Assembly (NCBI GenBank): GCA_963717635.1
Contig: OY970347.1
Coordinates: forward strand, 868,001 to 932,000
Source of the DNA: JALZKA01 sp963717635
GTDB lineage: Bacteria > Actinomycetota > Thermoleophilia > Solirubrobacterales > 70-9
DNA length: 64,000 bases
Reading direction: 5' to 3'
The notes below the pieces were generated by a model. The model saw nothing but the letters and a program-made list of their open reading frames with translations, did not search any database and was not told the origin of the DNA. Below are positions 25,730-33,892 of this stretch, one piece after another; the first letter of the stretch is position 1, and each line of letters starts with the position of its first letter. Made by a program: the position numbers and the translations under genes.

Positions 25730-25775
25730 CCTTACCAGGGGGGTCAATCTGCTTTCGCGACTTGCGTCGCTCACT
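25730..25775 (-). repeat. Dispersed hairpin repeat, subtype B, copy between sufU and Rieske gene
   Basis: On the minus strand it begins AGTGAGCGAC, loop GCAA, GTCGCGAAAGC, then a second weaker stem ending CCTGGTAAGG. Along its length it matches the tandem copies at 61664 and 61719, with loop and stem changes that keep pairing (GCAA versus TCT loop; ACC/GGT versus GCC/GGC in the second stem). It follows the sufU stop by 3 bases and precedes the operator, so it could act as a leader, attenuator or 3' end of the sufU transcript. Confidence 0.65.
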
Positions 25776-25777
25776 CA

Positions 25778-26203
25778 CTAAATCTGCTCGGCGAGCGACG
25801 GGTCGCCGCGCTCGCCCTCGTCCTCCCAGTCGGCGATTTCGCCGAGGCTGGCGGACTTGACGACCTTGAGGCCGAGGAGCGCGCACTTCATCCGCGTCGC
25901 CGAGATGTCGATCCCCAGCAGGTCGAGCACGAACTCCTTCGGGAGGCGCAGAAGCTCCTCAGGCGTCTTGCCCTCGAGCTCCTCGGTCAGCATCGAGGTC
26001 GCCGCGGTCGAGATCGCGCAGCCCTTGCCCTCGAACGTGACCTCGGCGACCTTGCCGTCGGCGCCGAGCTTGATATAGACGTGCTGCTCGTCGCCGCAGA
26101 ACGGGTTCGTGTCCTCGAACTCGAGGTCGAAATCCTCGGGCCGGCCGAAGTTCCGCGGCCGCTTGTAGTGGTCGAGGATGTTGTCACGGTAGAGCTCGTC
26201 CAT
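25778..26203 (-). CDS. sufU: SUF scaffold/sulfur-transfer protein SufU
   Basis: 141 residues, IscU-like fold. It starts MDELYRDNILDHYKRPRNFG and has Cys36 and Asp38 (NPFCGD), Cys62 (GKGCAIS) and Cys107 (MKCALLG), the zinc site and sulfur-accepting Cys of SufU, which takes persulfide from SufS and passes it to SufB. Starts 21 bp after the GMC oxidoreductase stop on the same strand, so it may be read from the SnoaL promoter. Followed by a hairpin repeat, then the Rieske gene. Confidence 0.95.
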   Translation of the reverse strand: MDELYRDNILDHYKRPRNFGRPEDFDLEFEDTNPFCGDEQHVYIKLGADGKVAEVTFEGKGCAISTAATSMLTEELEGKTPEELLRLPKEFVLDLLGIDISATRMKCALLGLKVVKSASLGEIADWEDEGERGDPSLAEQI

Positions 26204-26224
26204 CCCGACCGAGGGTACTCGCCG

Positions 26225-28627
26225 TTACTCGATCCGCTCCGCCGCGTAGTCGGCCAGCGCCATCACCGTGAGCTGCGGGTTCACCGTGATCGCGGCGGGG
26301 AACACGCTGGCGTCACAGACGTAGACGCCGGGTGCGCCCTGAACGCGGAAATCGGGGTCGACCACTCCCTTGGCCGGATTGGCGCTGATCGCGTTCCCGC
26401 CCTGGGGATGCGACGTATGGAGCTGGATGTCGGTGTTGTCGCGGATCTGCGTGTCCAGGTCGTCGAGGGCCTCCGGCGAGGTGTAGGGCAGGTAGCGGAA
26501 AGTCGTCGGCATCGCCCGTTTCGCGCCCGCGGCGAGGTAGATCCGCCCCGCCAGCTTCAGCCCCGCGACCAGGCGTCGCAGGTCGTCCGGGTGCGGCTCG
26601 TAGCGGAGCTTCATCCGCCCGCGCCAGTCGAGGCTGACCCGGGCGCCGGGGCGCGTGCCGACCACGGATCCCGTGCACGCCATCCGGTCGTAGCGGCGCA
26701 TGTTGCGGAAGTGGTCGCGGAACCAGCCCGGCATGAACAGGGCCTGCGCGCCGACCGGGTTGAACCAGGTTTCGAGGACCAGGCCGTCATCGCCGGGCGG
26801 ACGCAGGTAGTGGGAGATCTGCAGCCCGGCATAGGAGTCGAGCTTCTCGTCGAACTCGGCGGTCATTGGCGCGCCGAGGTTCCATGAAAGGTCGCGCCCC
26901 ACATTCGGTCCGCCCAGATTCGACCGCTGGAGGATCAGGCTTGAGGAGAGCGCGCCGGCGGCGACGATGACCGTGTTCGCGTCCACCTGAAGTCGCCGCC
27001 CATCGCCCAAGCGGCAGTCGAGCTCTGTGGCGTTGCCGTTGCTTGGCGTGATCCGCTCGACCGCGCACTCGCTGTAGATGCCGACGCCGTCTCCGAACTC
27101 GTCCTGCGCCTTCGGCAGCGCGTAGTCAAGGGCGGAGAGCTTGCGCCCGAATGGGCAGCCGATGTTGCAGTAGCCGCAGCCGAGGCAATCGTTGATGTTG
27201 GCCTCGACGACGTCGAACTCGCCGGAACGGTCGAGCCCCAGCTCCCGGATCCCCTCGCGGAACTTGACGGCTCCGCCCGCGAGAGTGCGGCGCGACGTCA
27301 TGCGCTCAACCGGGACGAAGTCGCGCAGACGCGCGAACGCGGCCTTGAGCTCGGATTCGTCGAGCCCCGCGTCGAGGCCGTTGCCGTCGTTCCAGCGCTC
27401 GAGCACGTGGTCCGGGAGGTCGAAGCAGACGGCGTTGTTGACCACGGTGCTGCCGCCGACGCAGTGCCCCTGCAGGACCTGGAAGCGCGCGTCGGTGGAC
27501 ATCTGCATGCCGCCGTCGGAATAGAGGGTCGCGAACTGTGCGCTCTCGTCCTCCGAGAACTCCGAGGGATCAACGTGCTTGCCGCGCTCCAGCATCAGGA
27601 CCTCGCGCCCCTTGCCCGCCATCCGGTTGGCGAGGATCGCGCCGGCCGCTCCGGTGCCGACCACCACGACGTCGGCGCTGATCCGCTCGGCGTCCACCTC
27701 GGCGGGCGTCCGGACCCGAAGCGGGGGGTAGGGACGCTTGGCGAGCTCGGCCGGCATGCCACCCTCCTGGCGCTTGGAGAAGGGCACGTAGCCGGTTGCC
27801 TCGGCGGTTCGTGGATCGGCGTAGTAGCCGATGAAGGTGAGCTGCTGGGCGGCGAACAGCATCGACTGGATCAGGCGGCGCAGGAACCCGGGCAGCCTGC
27901 GCTCGGCGACGTCGGCGATGAAGCAGCGCTCGATGAACTCGATCCGGCGCTCGGGCGACATCACCGGGTATGGCGGGCGCAGCCGGAGCATCGGGTACAG
28001 GCAGAGGGCCGTCAGCGCCAGCTTGGTCTTGCGCTTCTCGTCGGCGGGGAACGAGTAGAGATAGTCGTCCACGTTGGCCGCGACGTCGGCCGCGGTCAGC
28101 TTCTCGTCGCGGCCCATCACCAGGACCTCGGCCAGCGCCATCAGGGTCCGGTGCTGGTGTGGCGCGAGGTAGCGCAGCGTGTAGCGGGCCCGCGCGGCGC
28201 TCCGCTGGGCCCAGGCGAGCGCGGCGGTCACGGCGACGGCGAGCGAGAGCCAGATCCAGAAGATGGTCTTCGCCTCGGGCAGATCGAGCCCGAACGGAGC
28301 CGCGAACGACCCGGAGATCGACTCCGTGTTGCCGAACCACAGAGAGATCAGCAGGCCGCTGATCAGCAGCAGGTGGGCGCCGATCACGACCTGCACGGCC
28401 CACATGTGCCGCCGCACGTCGGCGGCCGCCACGACGCACAGCACCGCGAACGTCCCGTCCTTGGCGAGCGAATTGGCGACGAACGGGAACTCGGAAGCCT
28501 GCTGCGGCGGTTTCGGCAGCACCCCCTGCAGCACGTAGGAGATCGCCAACCCGAAGAAGACCGGCCCGAGGATTAGGAGGAAGCGGCGCAGACGCAGCTC
28601 CTCCCGGGTCAGCTCCCGCTGCTCCAC
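26225..28627 (-). CDS. GMC oxidoreductase with N-terminal membrane domain and CxxCxxCxxxC cluster
   Basis: 800 residues, flavin-dependent GMC family. Residues 1-150 are a membrane domain of four helices. Residues 150-300 are a helical domain resembling gluconate 2-dehydrogenase subunit 3. From 319 is the FAD motif VVVVGTGAAGAILANR, and near the C-terminus HPQGGN (catalytic region) and VNPQLTVMALA. Inserted at 481-491 is CLGCGYCNIGCPFG, a cysteine set (481, 484, 487, 491) that looks like a [4Fe-4S] or metal ligand and is shared by some cholesterol-oxidase-like members. Substrate unknown, possibly a steroid or long alcohol. Starts 5 bp after the SnoaL stop. Confidence 0.85.
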   Translation of the reverse strand: MEQRELTREELRLRRFLLILGPVFFGLAISYVLQGVLPKPPQQASEFPFVANSLAKDGTFAVLCVVAAADVRRHMWAVQVVIGAHLLLISGLLISLWFGNTESISGSFAAPFGLDLPEAKTIFWIWLSLAVAVTAALAWAQRSAARARYTLRYLAPHQHRTLMALAEVLVMGRDEKLTAADVAANVDDYLYSFPADEKRKTKLALTALCLYPMLRLRPPYPVMSPERRIEFIERCFIADVAERRLPGFLRRLIQSMLFAAQQLTFIGYYADPRTAEATGYVPFSKRQEGGMPAELAKRPYPPLRVRTPAEVDAERISADVVVVGTGAAGAILANRMAGKGREVLMLERGKHVDPSEFSEDESAQFATLYSDGGMQMSTDARFQVLQGHCVGGSTVVNNAVCFDLPDHVLERWNDGNGLDAGLDESELKAAFARLRDFVPVERMTSRRTLAGGAVKFREGIRELGLDRSGEFDVVEANINDCLGCGYCNIGCPFGRKLSALDYALPKAQDEFGDGVGIYSECAVERITPSNGNATELDCRLGDGRRLQVDANTVIVAAGALSSSLILQRSNLGGPNVGRDLSWNLGAPMTAEFDEKLDSYAGLQISHYLRPPGDDGLVLETWFNPVGAQALFMPGWFRDHFRNMRRYDRMACTGSVVGTRPGARVSLDWRGRMKLRYEPHPDDLRRLVAGLKLAGRIYLAAGAKRAMPTTFRYLPYTSPEALDDLDTQIRDNTDIQLHTSHPQGGNAISANPAKGVVDPDFRVQGAPGVYVCDASVFPAAITVNPQLTVMALADYAAERIE

Positions 28628-28632
28628 GACTG

Positions 28633-29055
28633 CTACCCGGGCTCGCGTGCCTTCGCGGCGCCGGCGGCGCTCATCGCCGCGGCCCGGTCGTAGAACTCCT
28701 GGACCTTCACGCAGACCTCACCGTCGAAGGTGAAGACCTGGCAGACCTCGTCGGAGACGGATAGCCCGCTATGGGCGCCGGTGCCCGAGCGCTTGGTGAT
28801 CACCAGGACGTTCGGCGGCGCCTCGATCAGCTCCTGGATCTCGAACTCGAGCTGGCCGACCGCCGCGCGCCACTGATCCCAGAAGCCGATCACCTCGTCG
28901 TGGCCGCGGTAGTGGCCCTGGTCGGGATCGTCCGAAGGCGTGATCCATTCGACGTCGGGGGAGAGGTGCTTGAGCACCCACGAGCGGTCGCCCGCGTTCC
29001 ACGCCGCGTACCCCGCCCTGATCAGGTCGCCGTAGCGCTCCGACACGCACTGCAT
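28633..29055 (-). CDS. SnoaL/NTF2-like protein
   Basis: 140 residues, NTF2-like cone fold (SnoaL-like 2). Helix-rich start (IRAGYAAWNAGDRSWVLKHLSPDVEWITP) is typical, then GHDEVIGFWDQW, and strands FTFDGEVCVKVQEFYDRAAA. Proteins of this fold act as small-molecule isomerases, cyclases or binders. Its stop lies 5 bp before the GMC oxidoreductase start, so they form an operon, and the SnoaL protein may handle the same substrate. Head-to-head with a small plus-strand gene (36 bp between). Confidence 0.8.
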   Translation of the reverse strand: MQCVSERYGDLIRAGYAAWNAGDRSWVLKHLSPDVEWITPSDDPDQGHYRGHDEVIGFWDQWRAAVGQLEFEIQELIEAPPNVLVITKRSGTGAHSGLSVSDEVCQVFTFDGEVCVKVQEFYDRAAAMSAAGAAKAREPG

Positions 29056-29091
29056 CCTAGATCAGGGCGCGGGCGTAGACTCGCGCCCCTG

Positions 29092-29373
29092 ATGAGCGTT
29101 GTTTTTCTCATCGTTGGGGTGCTGGCGGTGCTGATGGTCATGGTCCTCGTCGTTGGCCGCAACCCCGGCGGGCGACGCCGACCTCCTCGTTCGGTCTCCG
29201 GCATGGCCGAGCGCGAGAACGCAGCGCAGGCACAGTTCGAGATCGAGGAGCACGACATCGAGGAGATGATCGAGGCGCGCAACGCGCTGCGAGCGCGGAT
29301 CGGGAAGCCACCGATCGGAGACGAGCTGGCGGAGGAAGCCCGCGGCGAGCCATCCGACTCGGACCGAAGCTGA
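29092..29373 (+). CDS. Small membrane-anchored protein with coiled-coil tail, 93 residues
   Basis: Starts MSVVFLIVGVLAVLMVMVLV, an N-terminal membrane helix (residues 3-20) with no charge, then GRNPGGRRRPP, then an amphipathic acidic helix NAAQAQFEIEEHDIEEMIEARNALRARIGK, predicted to lie in the cytosol. The C-terminal tail is Ser/Asp-rich. ATG 29092 is the only start giving the helix at the N-terminus. No family is recognised. It interrupts the suf region on the opposite strand, between sufS and the SnoaL gene. Confidence 0.65.
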   Translation: MSVVFLIVGVLAVLMVMVLVVGRNPGGRRRPPRSVSGMAERENAAQAQFEIEEHDIEEMIEARNALRARIGKPPIGDELAEEARGEPSDSDRS

Positions 29374-29391
29374 GTCGTCGACGATCCCGGC

Positions 29392-30636
29392 TCAGACGTC
29401 GAACACGCGGCGCGCGTCCACCAGGCCCTCGGCCAGGCGGTCGATCTCCTCGGTCGTCGTGTAGACGCCGAACGAGGCTCGGGCGGTGGCCGCAACGCCC
29501 AGGTGGTCCATCAGCGGCTGCGCGCAGTGATGTCCCGCGCGCACGGCGACGCCGTGGCGGTCGAGGATCTCGGAGACGTCGTGGGCGTGGACGCCTCCGA
29601 GCTCGAACGAGACCGGGCCGATCCGTTCGGGGTCGGCGCCCGGGCCGTAAATCGTCAAGCCCGGAACCTCGGGAAGCCGCTCCATCGCGTAGGCGGTCAG
29701 CTCGCGCTCGTGTGCCGTCACCGCGGCCATGCCGATGCCGTCGAGCCAACGCAGCGCCGCCGCGAAGCCGATCGCCTGGGTGATGGCGGGGGTGCCGGCC
29801 TCGAAGCGGGCGGGTGGGTCGGCGTACGTGGTGCCCGCCTTCGTCACCTTGCGGATCATCGAGCCGCCGCCGAGGAAGGGCGGCATCTCGCGCAGCAGCT
29901 CGAGGCGAGCCCACAGGGCGCCAATCCCGGTCGGGCCGTAGGCCTTGTGGCCGGTGACGGCGTAGAAATCGACGCCGAGCTCGGCCACGTCGACAGCCAG
30001 CTTGGGCGCGGCCTGGGCGCCGTCGGCGAGCACCAGCGCTCCCGCGTCGTGCGCCAATCGAGAGATCTCGGCCAGCGGGTTGAGCGTGCCGAGGACGTTG
30101 GAGACGTGGGTCACGGCGACCAGCTTTGGCTCGCGCTCGAGCAGCGTTCCGTAGGCGTCGAGGTCGAGCGAGCCGTCGGCCAGGACCGGGATCCAGTCGA
30201 TCTCCGCGCCGGCGCGCTCCGCGAGCTGCTGCCAGGGCACGATGTTGGAGTGGTGCTCCATCTCGGTGAGCACGATCCGGTCGCCTGCACGGACGTTCGC
30301 GTCGCCCCACGAGCGGGCAACGAGGTTGATCGCCTCGGTGGCGTTGCGGACGAAGATCAACTCGCGCAGGTCGGCGGCGCCGAGGTGGTCGGCCACGGTC
30401 GCGCGGGCGCCCTCGTAGGCGGCGGTTGCCTCGGCCGAGAGGGTGTGCGAGCCGCGGTGGACGTTCGAGTGGTGCGAGCGCTCGTAGCGGTCAACCGCCT
30501 GGATCGAGGCGAGGACGCGCTGCGACGACGCGCCCGAGTCGAGGTACGCGATCGGCTTGCCGTTGACCTCTCGTGCCAGCGCCGGGAAGGCCTCGCGGAC
30601 CTTCTCCAGGGGGAAGCTGGCGGCCGAGACCTCCAT
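29392..30636 (-). CDS. sufS: Cysteine desulfurase SufS (class V aminotransferase)
   Basis: 414 residues. PLP enzyme that takes sulfur from L-cysteine, forming alanine and a persulfide for SufU. PLP lysine in VTGHKAYGPTG, catalytic Cys in RAGHHCAQPLM (SufS-type loop), with the FERH-like SNVHRGSHTLSAEATAAYEGAR and the EMEHHSNIVPWQ signature all present. It overlaps the sufC stop by one base (TGATG), and lies upstream of a small divergent gene. Full length. Confidence 0.96.
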   Translation of the reverse strand: MEVSAASFPLEKVREAFPALAREVNGKPIAYLDSGASSQRVLASIQAVDRYERSHHSNVHRGSHTLSAEATAAYEGARATVADHLGAADLRELIFVRNATEAINLVARSWGDANVRAGDRIVLTEMEHHSNIVPWQQLAERAGAEIDWIPVLADGSLDLDAYGTLLEREPKLVAVTHVSNVLGTLNPLAEISRLAHDAGALVLADGAQAAPKLAVDVAELGVDFYAVTGHKAYGPTGIGALWARLELLREMPPFLGGGSMIRKVTKAGTTYADPPARFEAGTPAITQAIGFAAALRWLDGIGMAAVTAHERELTAYAMERLPEVPGLTIYGPGADPERIGPVSFELGGVHAHDVSEILDRHGVAVRAGHHCAQPLMDHLGVAATARASFGVYTTTEEIDRLAEGLVDARRVFDV

Positions 30637-31400
30637 CAGGCCGCCGCCTCGACCTCCTGCGTGATCCAGCCGTAGCCCTTCTCCTCGAGCTCGGAGACGA
30701 GCTCGGCTCCGCCCTCCTTGACGATCCGGCCCTCGAACATGACGTGCACGCGGTCGGGTTTGATCAGATGCAGGATCCGCTGGTAGTGGGTGATGATCAG
30801 CGTCCCCATCTCGGGGCCGGCGAAGCGGTTGACGCCCTCGGCGACCACACGGAGCGCGTCGATGTCGAGCCCGGAGTCGGTCTCGTCGAGCACCGCCATC
30901 TGGGGCTGGAGCATCGCGAGCTGCAGGATCTCGAGCCGCTTCTTCTCGCCGCCCGAGAAGCCGTCGTTGACGTAACGGCTCGAGAAGTCGCGCGGGATCT
31001 TGACCAGTTCCATCGCGGCCTCGGTCTGCTTACGGAAGTCCTTGAGCTTGATCTCGGGCTCGCCCCTCGCATCGCGGTGGGCGTTGAGCGCCATCCGCAG
31101 GTACTTCGCGACGGTCACGCCTGGAATCGCGACGGGATATTGAAAGGCCAAGAACAGGCCCATCCGCGAGCGTTCTTCGGGGTCGGCCTCGGTGATGTCC
31201 TCGCCCTTGAAGTGGATGGTCCCCTCGGTGATCGCGAGGCCGGGGTGGCCCATGATCACGTTCGCGAGGGTCGACTTTCCGGAGCCGTTCGGCCCCATCA
31301 ATGCGTGGATCTCGCCCTTTGAGACCTCCAGGTCGAGGCCCTTGAGGATCTGCTTGTCCTCGGCGGATACATGCAGGTTGCGGATTTCGAGGTCGGCCAT
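30636..31400 (-). CDS. sufC: SufC, ABC-type ATPase of the SufBC2D complex
   Basis: 254 residues, cytosolic ABC ATPase. Walker A GPNGSGKST, the ABC signature LSGG-equivalent FSGGEKKR, Walker B MAVLDETDSGLD and the H-loop ITHY are intact. It powers SufB/SufD rearrangement during cluster assembly. It begins 38 bp after the rrf2 gene end and overlaps sufS by one base. Encoded with rrf2 and sufS as one half of the split suf locus. Confidence 0.96.
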   Translation of the reverse strand: MADLEIRNLHVSAEDKQILKGLDLEVSKGEIHALMGPNGSGKSTLANVIMGHPGLAITEGTIHFKGEDITEADPEERSRMGLFLAFQYPVAIPGVTVAKYLRMALNAHRDARGEPEIKLKDFRKQTEAAMELVKIPRDFSSRYVNDGFSGGEKKRLEILQLAMLQPQMAVLDETDSGLDIDALRVVAEGVNRFAGPEMGTLIITHYQRILHLIKPDRVHVMFEGRIVKEGGAELVSELEEKGYGWITQEVEAAA

Positions 31401-31438
31401 GGAAGTGTGTATTCAGTCCTTTGTCGGTGTCGGGGAGG

Positions 31439-31918
31439 TCAGACGGGCTGCAGAGGCCGGTCGTCGCTGGCTTCGGCGAACTCGACCAATTCGGCCAGCG
31501 TCGTGCCGGCGAGCGCCTTGGTGACGCCACCGTGGACACGGGTCCACAGCAGCTTCGTCGCACATGCTTGATCGCCGTCGGACTCGTGCGAGCAGAGCAC
31601 CCGGCCTTCGCGGTCGGAGTGGAAGCATTCCATCGGAGCGATCGGTCCCTCGAGCGCCTGGACGACGTCAAGCATCGCGATCTCCTGCGCCGGCTTCGCG
31701 AGGCGGTAGCCGCCGTGGGCGCCGCGCACGGAGCTGACGAGCCCCGCCTGGCGCAGCTTCGCCACGAGGTGTTCCAGATAGGAAAGGGGGAGGGCCTCCG
31801 CATCGGCGACAGCGGTCAGCGAGACGGGAACCGCGGCGCTCGGCTCGTCGCCGTTGGTGCGGCGCCCGAGCTCGACCATCAGGCGCACTCCGTACTCGGC
31901 TTTGGTCGAGAACAGCAT
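31439..31918 (-). CDS. Rrf2-family transcriptional regulator, candidate SUF regulator
   Basis: 159 residues. Rrf2 winged-helix: MLFSTKAEYGVRLMVELGRR (residues 1-20), recognition region PLSYLEHLVAKLRQAGLVSS, wing RGAHGGYRLAKP. The cluster-binding segment has three cysteines, 98, 109 and 119 (MECFHSD, RVLCSH, QACATK), the IscR/SufR-like pattern for an Fe-S sensor. Probably represses the suf operon when cluster levels are adequate. It heads the rrf2-sufC-sufS half, with a candidate operator 7 bases upstream of its ATG and 20 bases around a TAGGAT -10. Confidence 0.9.
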   Translation of the reverse strand: MLFSTKAEYGVRLMVELGRRTNGDEPSAAVPVSLTAVADAEALPLSYLEHLVAKLRQAGLVSSVRGAHGGYRLAKPAQEIAMLDVVQALEGPIAPMECFHSDREGRVLCSHESDGDQACATKLLWTRVHGGVTKALAGTTLAELVEFAEASDDRPLQPV

Positions 31919-31925
31919 CGATCAG

Positions 31926-31947
31926 AAATCCTAGCGAACAAGTAGGT
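31926..31947. promoter_or_regulatory. Candidate Rrf2/SufR operator, rrf2-sufC-sufS promoter
   Basis: AAATCC, nine bases, AGTAGGT on the plus strand (ACCTACT-N9-GGATTT on the gene strand), lying 7-28 bases upstream of the rrf2 ATG. It overlaps TAGGAT (31928-31933), a -10-like hexamer, so binding would shut the promoter. Only one other ACCTACT-N9-GGATTT is seen in the window, at the Rieske promoter. Confidence 0.6.
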
Positions 31948-31976
31948 ATTGCTCGTCCCCGGGGGCCGGGAATGGA

Positions 31977-33230
31977 TCAGTCGATCCAGGAACGGGACCG
32001 CGCGTGGGCGAGAGCGGCCGCGATGAACTCGGTGACCCCGGCCGTCGGGTCGCCCCCCGGTTCGTTGCGGGCGCGCCAGATGGTTGCGACGCCCTCACGG
32101 ATCGCCGCCTGCAGGTGGGTCCCGTACTCGAACGGATCCTGCGTCTGGGCGCCCTTCTTGACCGGCATCATGACGACGTTCACGCCCGAGTTTCGGTGGA
32201 ACAGCCCGGCCAGCTTGCCGCCGTCGTGCGCCGAGTCCGTGAGCAGCGCAAAGCGACCGTCGACCTCCGAATCCGGCAGCTTGCCGCCGAACACGAAGAC
32301 TGCCTGCCCGGGGGCAGGCAGCCACGGGAACGCCCGGTGGAACTGCAGCGAGTCCTCGATGACGTTCATCGAGGGCATCGCCTGCATCAAGGTCCGCCAG
32401 GAGGCGAGCCAGGGCTCCGAGGGGGCCGACTCGAGGCCCTGTGACCCGGTGATCCCCACGAGGTTCGCGGGTTGCGCGGCCCGCCCTTCCTCGACGTTGA
32501 CCCAGCACGGGCCTTCCAGCATCTCGGAGAACGGGCGCGCGGGGTGGAGCTCGAGGCTGGCCTGCTCGAGTGCGTCGGCGACGGCGCACGCGGCCTCGCA
32601 TGCCGTGTCAAGCGCGGCATCCTCGAGGTATCCCTTGGTTGCAAGGCGCAGCAAGCCGTAGGAGAAGCTGAGGTCCTCGTCGTCGAACGGCCCGGTGCTC
32701 TCGGCCGTCGCCAGCCACGGCGCCGCCGCATGCAGGACGGCGTCGATCGCGACGCGATCGGCGTTCGCGCCGAAGTACAGCTCGCGGCCGTCGATCCCAT
32801 AGCGGTCGGGTGGCACTTGGGCCCAGCCGACCTCAGGGCTGCGCAGGTCGTACGCCCGTACCTTCATGCGCTGGATCGAGCCGATGCCCGCCGGCACCGG
32901 GACGATCACCCGCGTGATCTGATGCCTGACGTTCTCTCGGCGGCTGAACCCGTGGTCGTCGTCTTCGTCGTAGTGCTGGTGCAGGGCCAGGCCGTAGCGC
33001 CCTCCGGGCAGGACGCCCTCGACCGTGTTGTAGATGTCCTCGAACCCGACGGAGTCCTTGAAGCCGGCGGGCTCCGTGGATCCGTGATGAAGCAGCCCAC
33101 GCCGCTCGGCGTAGCTGCGCAGCTCACGCTTTGGCGGTCCGCCGGAGATCAACGACTGCACGGCGCTCACGCCGGACACGTCCTTGGCGACGCCCTTCGC
33201 GGCGCCGCCCACCTTGTCCAGGAACCCCAC
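31977..33230 (-). CDS. Hypothetical protein, 417 residues
   Basis: Soluble protein, start MGFLDKVGGAAKGVAKDV. Two long regions are well folded in appearance: about 60-185 (VEGVLPGGRYGLALHQHYDED..., VPVPAGIGSIQRMKVRAYD) and about 200-350 with helix repeats and FVFGGKLP. I recognise no family. Composition (Trp, Phe, many loops with Pro/Gly) suggests an alpha/beta enzyme or binding protein. It is transcribed away from HK/RR genes and stops 58 bp before the rrf2 gene start region. No signal peptide, no obvious catalytic motif. Confidence 0.6.
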   Translation of the reverse strand: MGFLDKVGGAAKGVAKDVSGVSAVQSLISGGPPKRELRSYAERRGLLHHGSTEPAGFKDSVGFEDIYNTVEGVLPGGRYGLALHQHYDEDDDHGFSRRENVRHQITRVIVPVPAGIGSIQRMKVRAYDLRSPEVGWAQVPPDRYGIDGRELYFGANADRVAIDAVLHAAAPWLATAESTGPFDDEDLSFSYGLLRLATKGYLEDAALDTACEAACAVADALEQASLELHPARPFSEMLEGPCWVNVEEGRAAQPANLVGITGSQGLESAPSEPWLASWRTLMQAMPSMNVIEDSLQFHRAFPWLPAPGQAVFVFGGKLPDSEVDGRFALLTDSAHDGGKLAGLFHRNSGVNVVMMPVKKGAQTQDPFEYGTHLQAAIREGVATIWRARNEPGGDPTAGVTEFIAAALAHARSRSWID

Positions 33231-33258
33231 GGCGGCGATGCTATATCGCCGCCTGAAG

Positions 33259-33888
33259 CTAGGGCTCGATCAGGCCCTTGCGGATCGCGTAGCGGACGAG
33301 CTCCACGCGGTCGCGCATGCCCAGCTTGCGCATCGCGTTAGAGCGGTGGTTCTCGACCGTCTTCTCGGACAGGTGGAGGATCTCGGCGATCTCCTTGTTC
33401 GTGTGCGCCTCGGCGACCAGCTTCACAACTTCCTGCTCGCGCGGCGTCAGGTCGTCGGAGCGCTCGGCGCCCTCGCCGAGGACGTCCTTGATCAGCGCCC
33501 GCTGGGCGGCGGGGGTGAGGAACGGCTCGCCCTTCTCTACGGCGCGAACGGCCGCCATCAGGTCGGCGTCCGCCTGTGCCTTGAGGACGTACCCCGAGGC
33601 ACCGGCCTTCAGGGCCTCGAACAGGTAGCGGTCGTCGTCGTACATCGAGAGGATCAGGACGGCCACCTCGGGCACCTGCTCGCGGATCTCCCGCGTCGCC
33701 TGGAGCCCGGTGAGCTTCGGCATCTTCACGTCGAGGATCGCCAGGTCGGGCTTCTCCCGGATCACCAGGTCGCGGGCCTCGGCGCCGTCCGACGCCTCGC
33801 CGACGACCTCGATGTCGGGTTGGCGCTCGAGCAGCATGCGCACGCCTGAGCGCACGATGCCGTGGTCGTCCGCGATGACCACGCGCAT
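33259..33888 (-). CDS. NarL/LuxR-family response regulator
   Basis: 209 residues from ATG 33888. The frame is open to 33951, but the extra N-terminus overlaps the kinase gene and adds no domain, while M22 starts the receiver domain MRVVIADDHGIVRSG. Receiver domain 1-120: acidic pocket Asp7/Asp8, phospho-acceptor Asp53 (AILDVKMPKL), Lys in YVLKAQ. C-terminal LuxR-type HTH about 145-205 (DDLTPREQEVVKLVAEAHTNKEIA..LSEKTVENHRSNAMRKLG). Cognate kinase gene is directly upstream, 4 bp apart. Controls unknown genes. Confidence 0.92.
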   Translation of the reverse strand: MRVVIADDHGIVRSGVRMLLERQPDIEVVGEASDGAEARDLVIREKPDLAILDVKMPKLTGLQATREIREQVPEVAVLILSMYDDDRYLFEALKAGASGYVLKAQADADLMAAVRAVEKGEPFLTPAAQRALIKDVLGEGAERSDDLTPREQEVVKLVAEAHTNKEIAEILHLSEKTVENHRSNAMRKLGMRDRVELVRYAIRKGLIEP

Positions 33889-33892
33889 AAGG

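Noticed and set aside
28648..28675. TTCGCGGC...GCTCAT inside the SnoaL gene, similar to the repeat hairpin
   Set aside because: Spacing does not form the hairpin and the codons encode the Ala-rich tail; not a repeat copy.
31561..31580. ACATGCTTGATCGC within the rrf2 gene, similar to part of the subtype A repeat
   Set aside because: It encodes the conserved QACA segment around the third cysteine and has no hairpin; chance.
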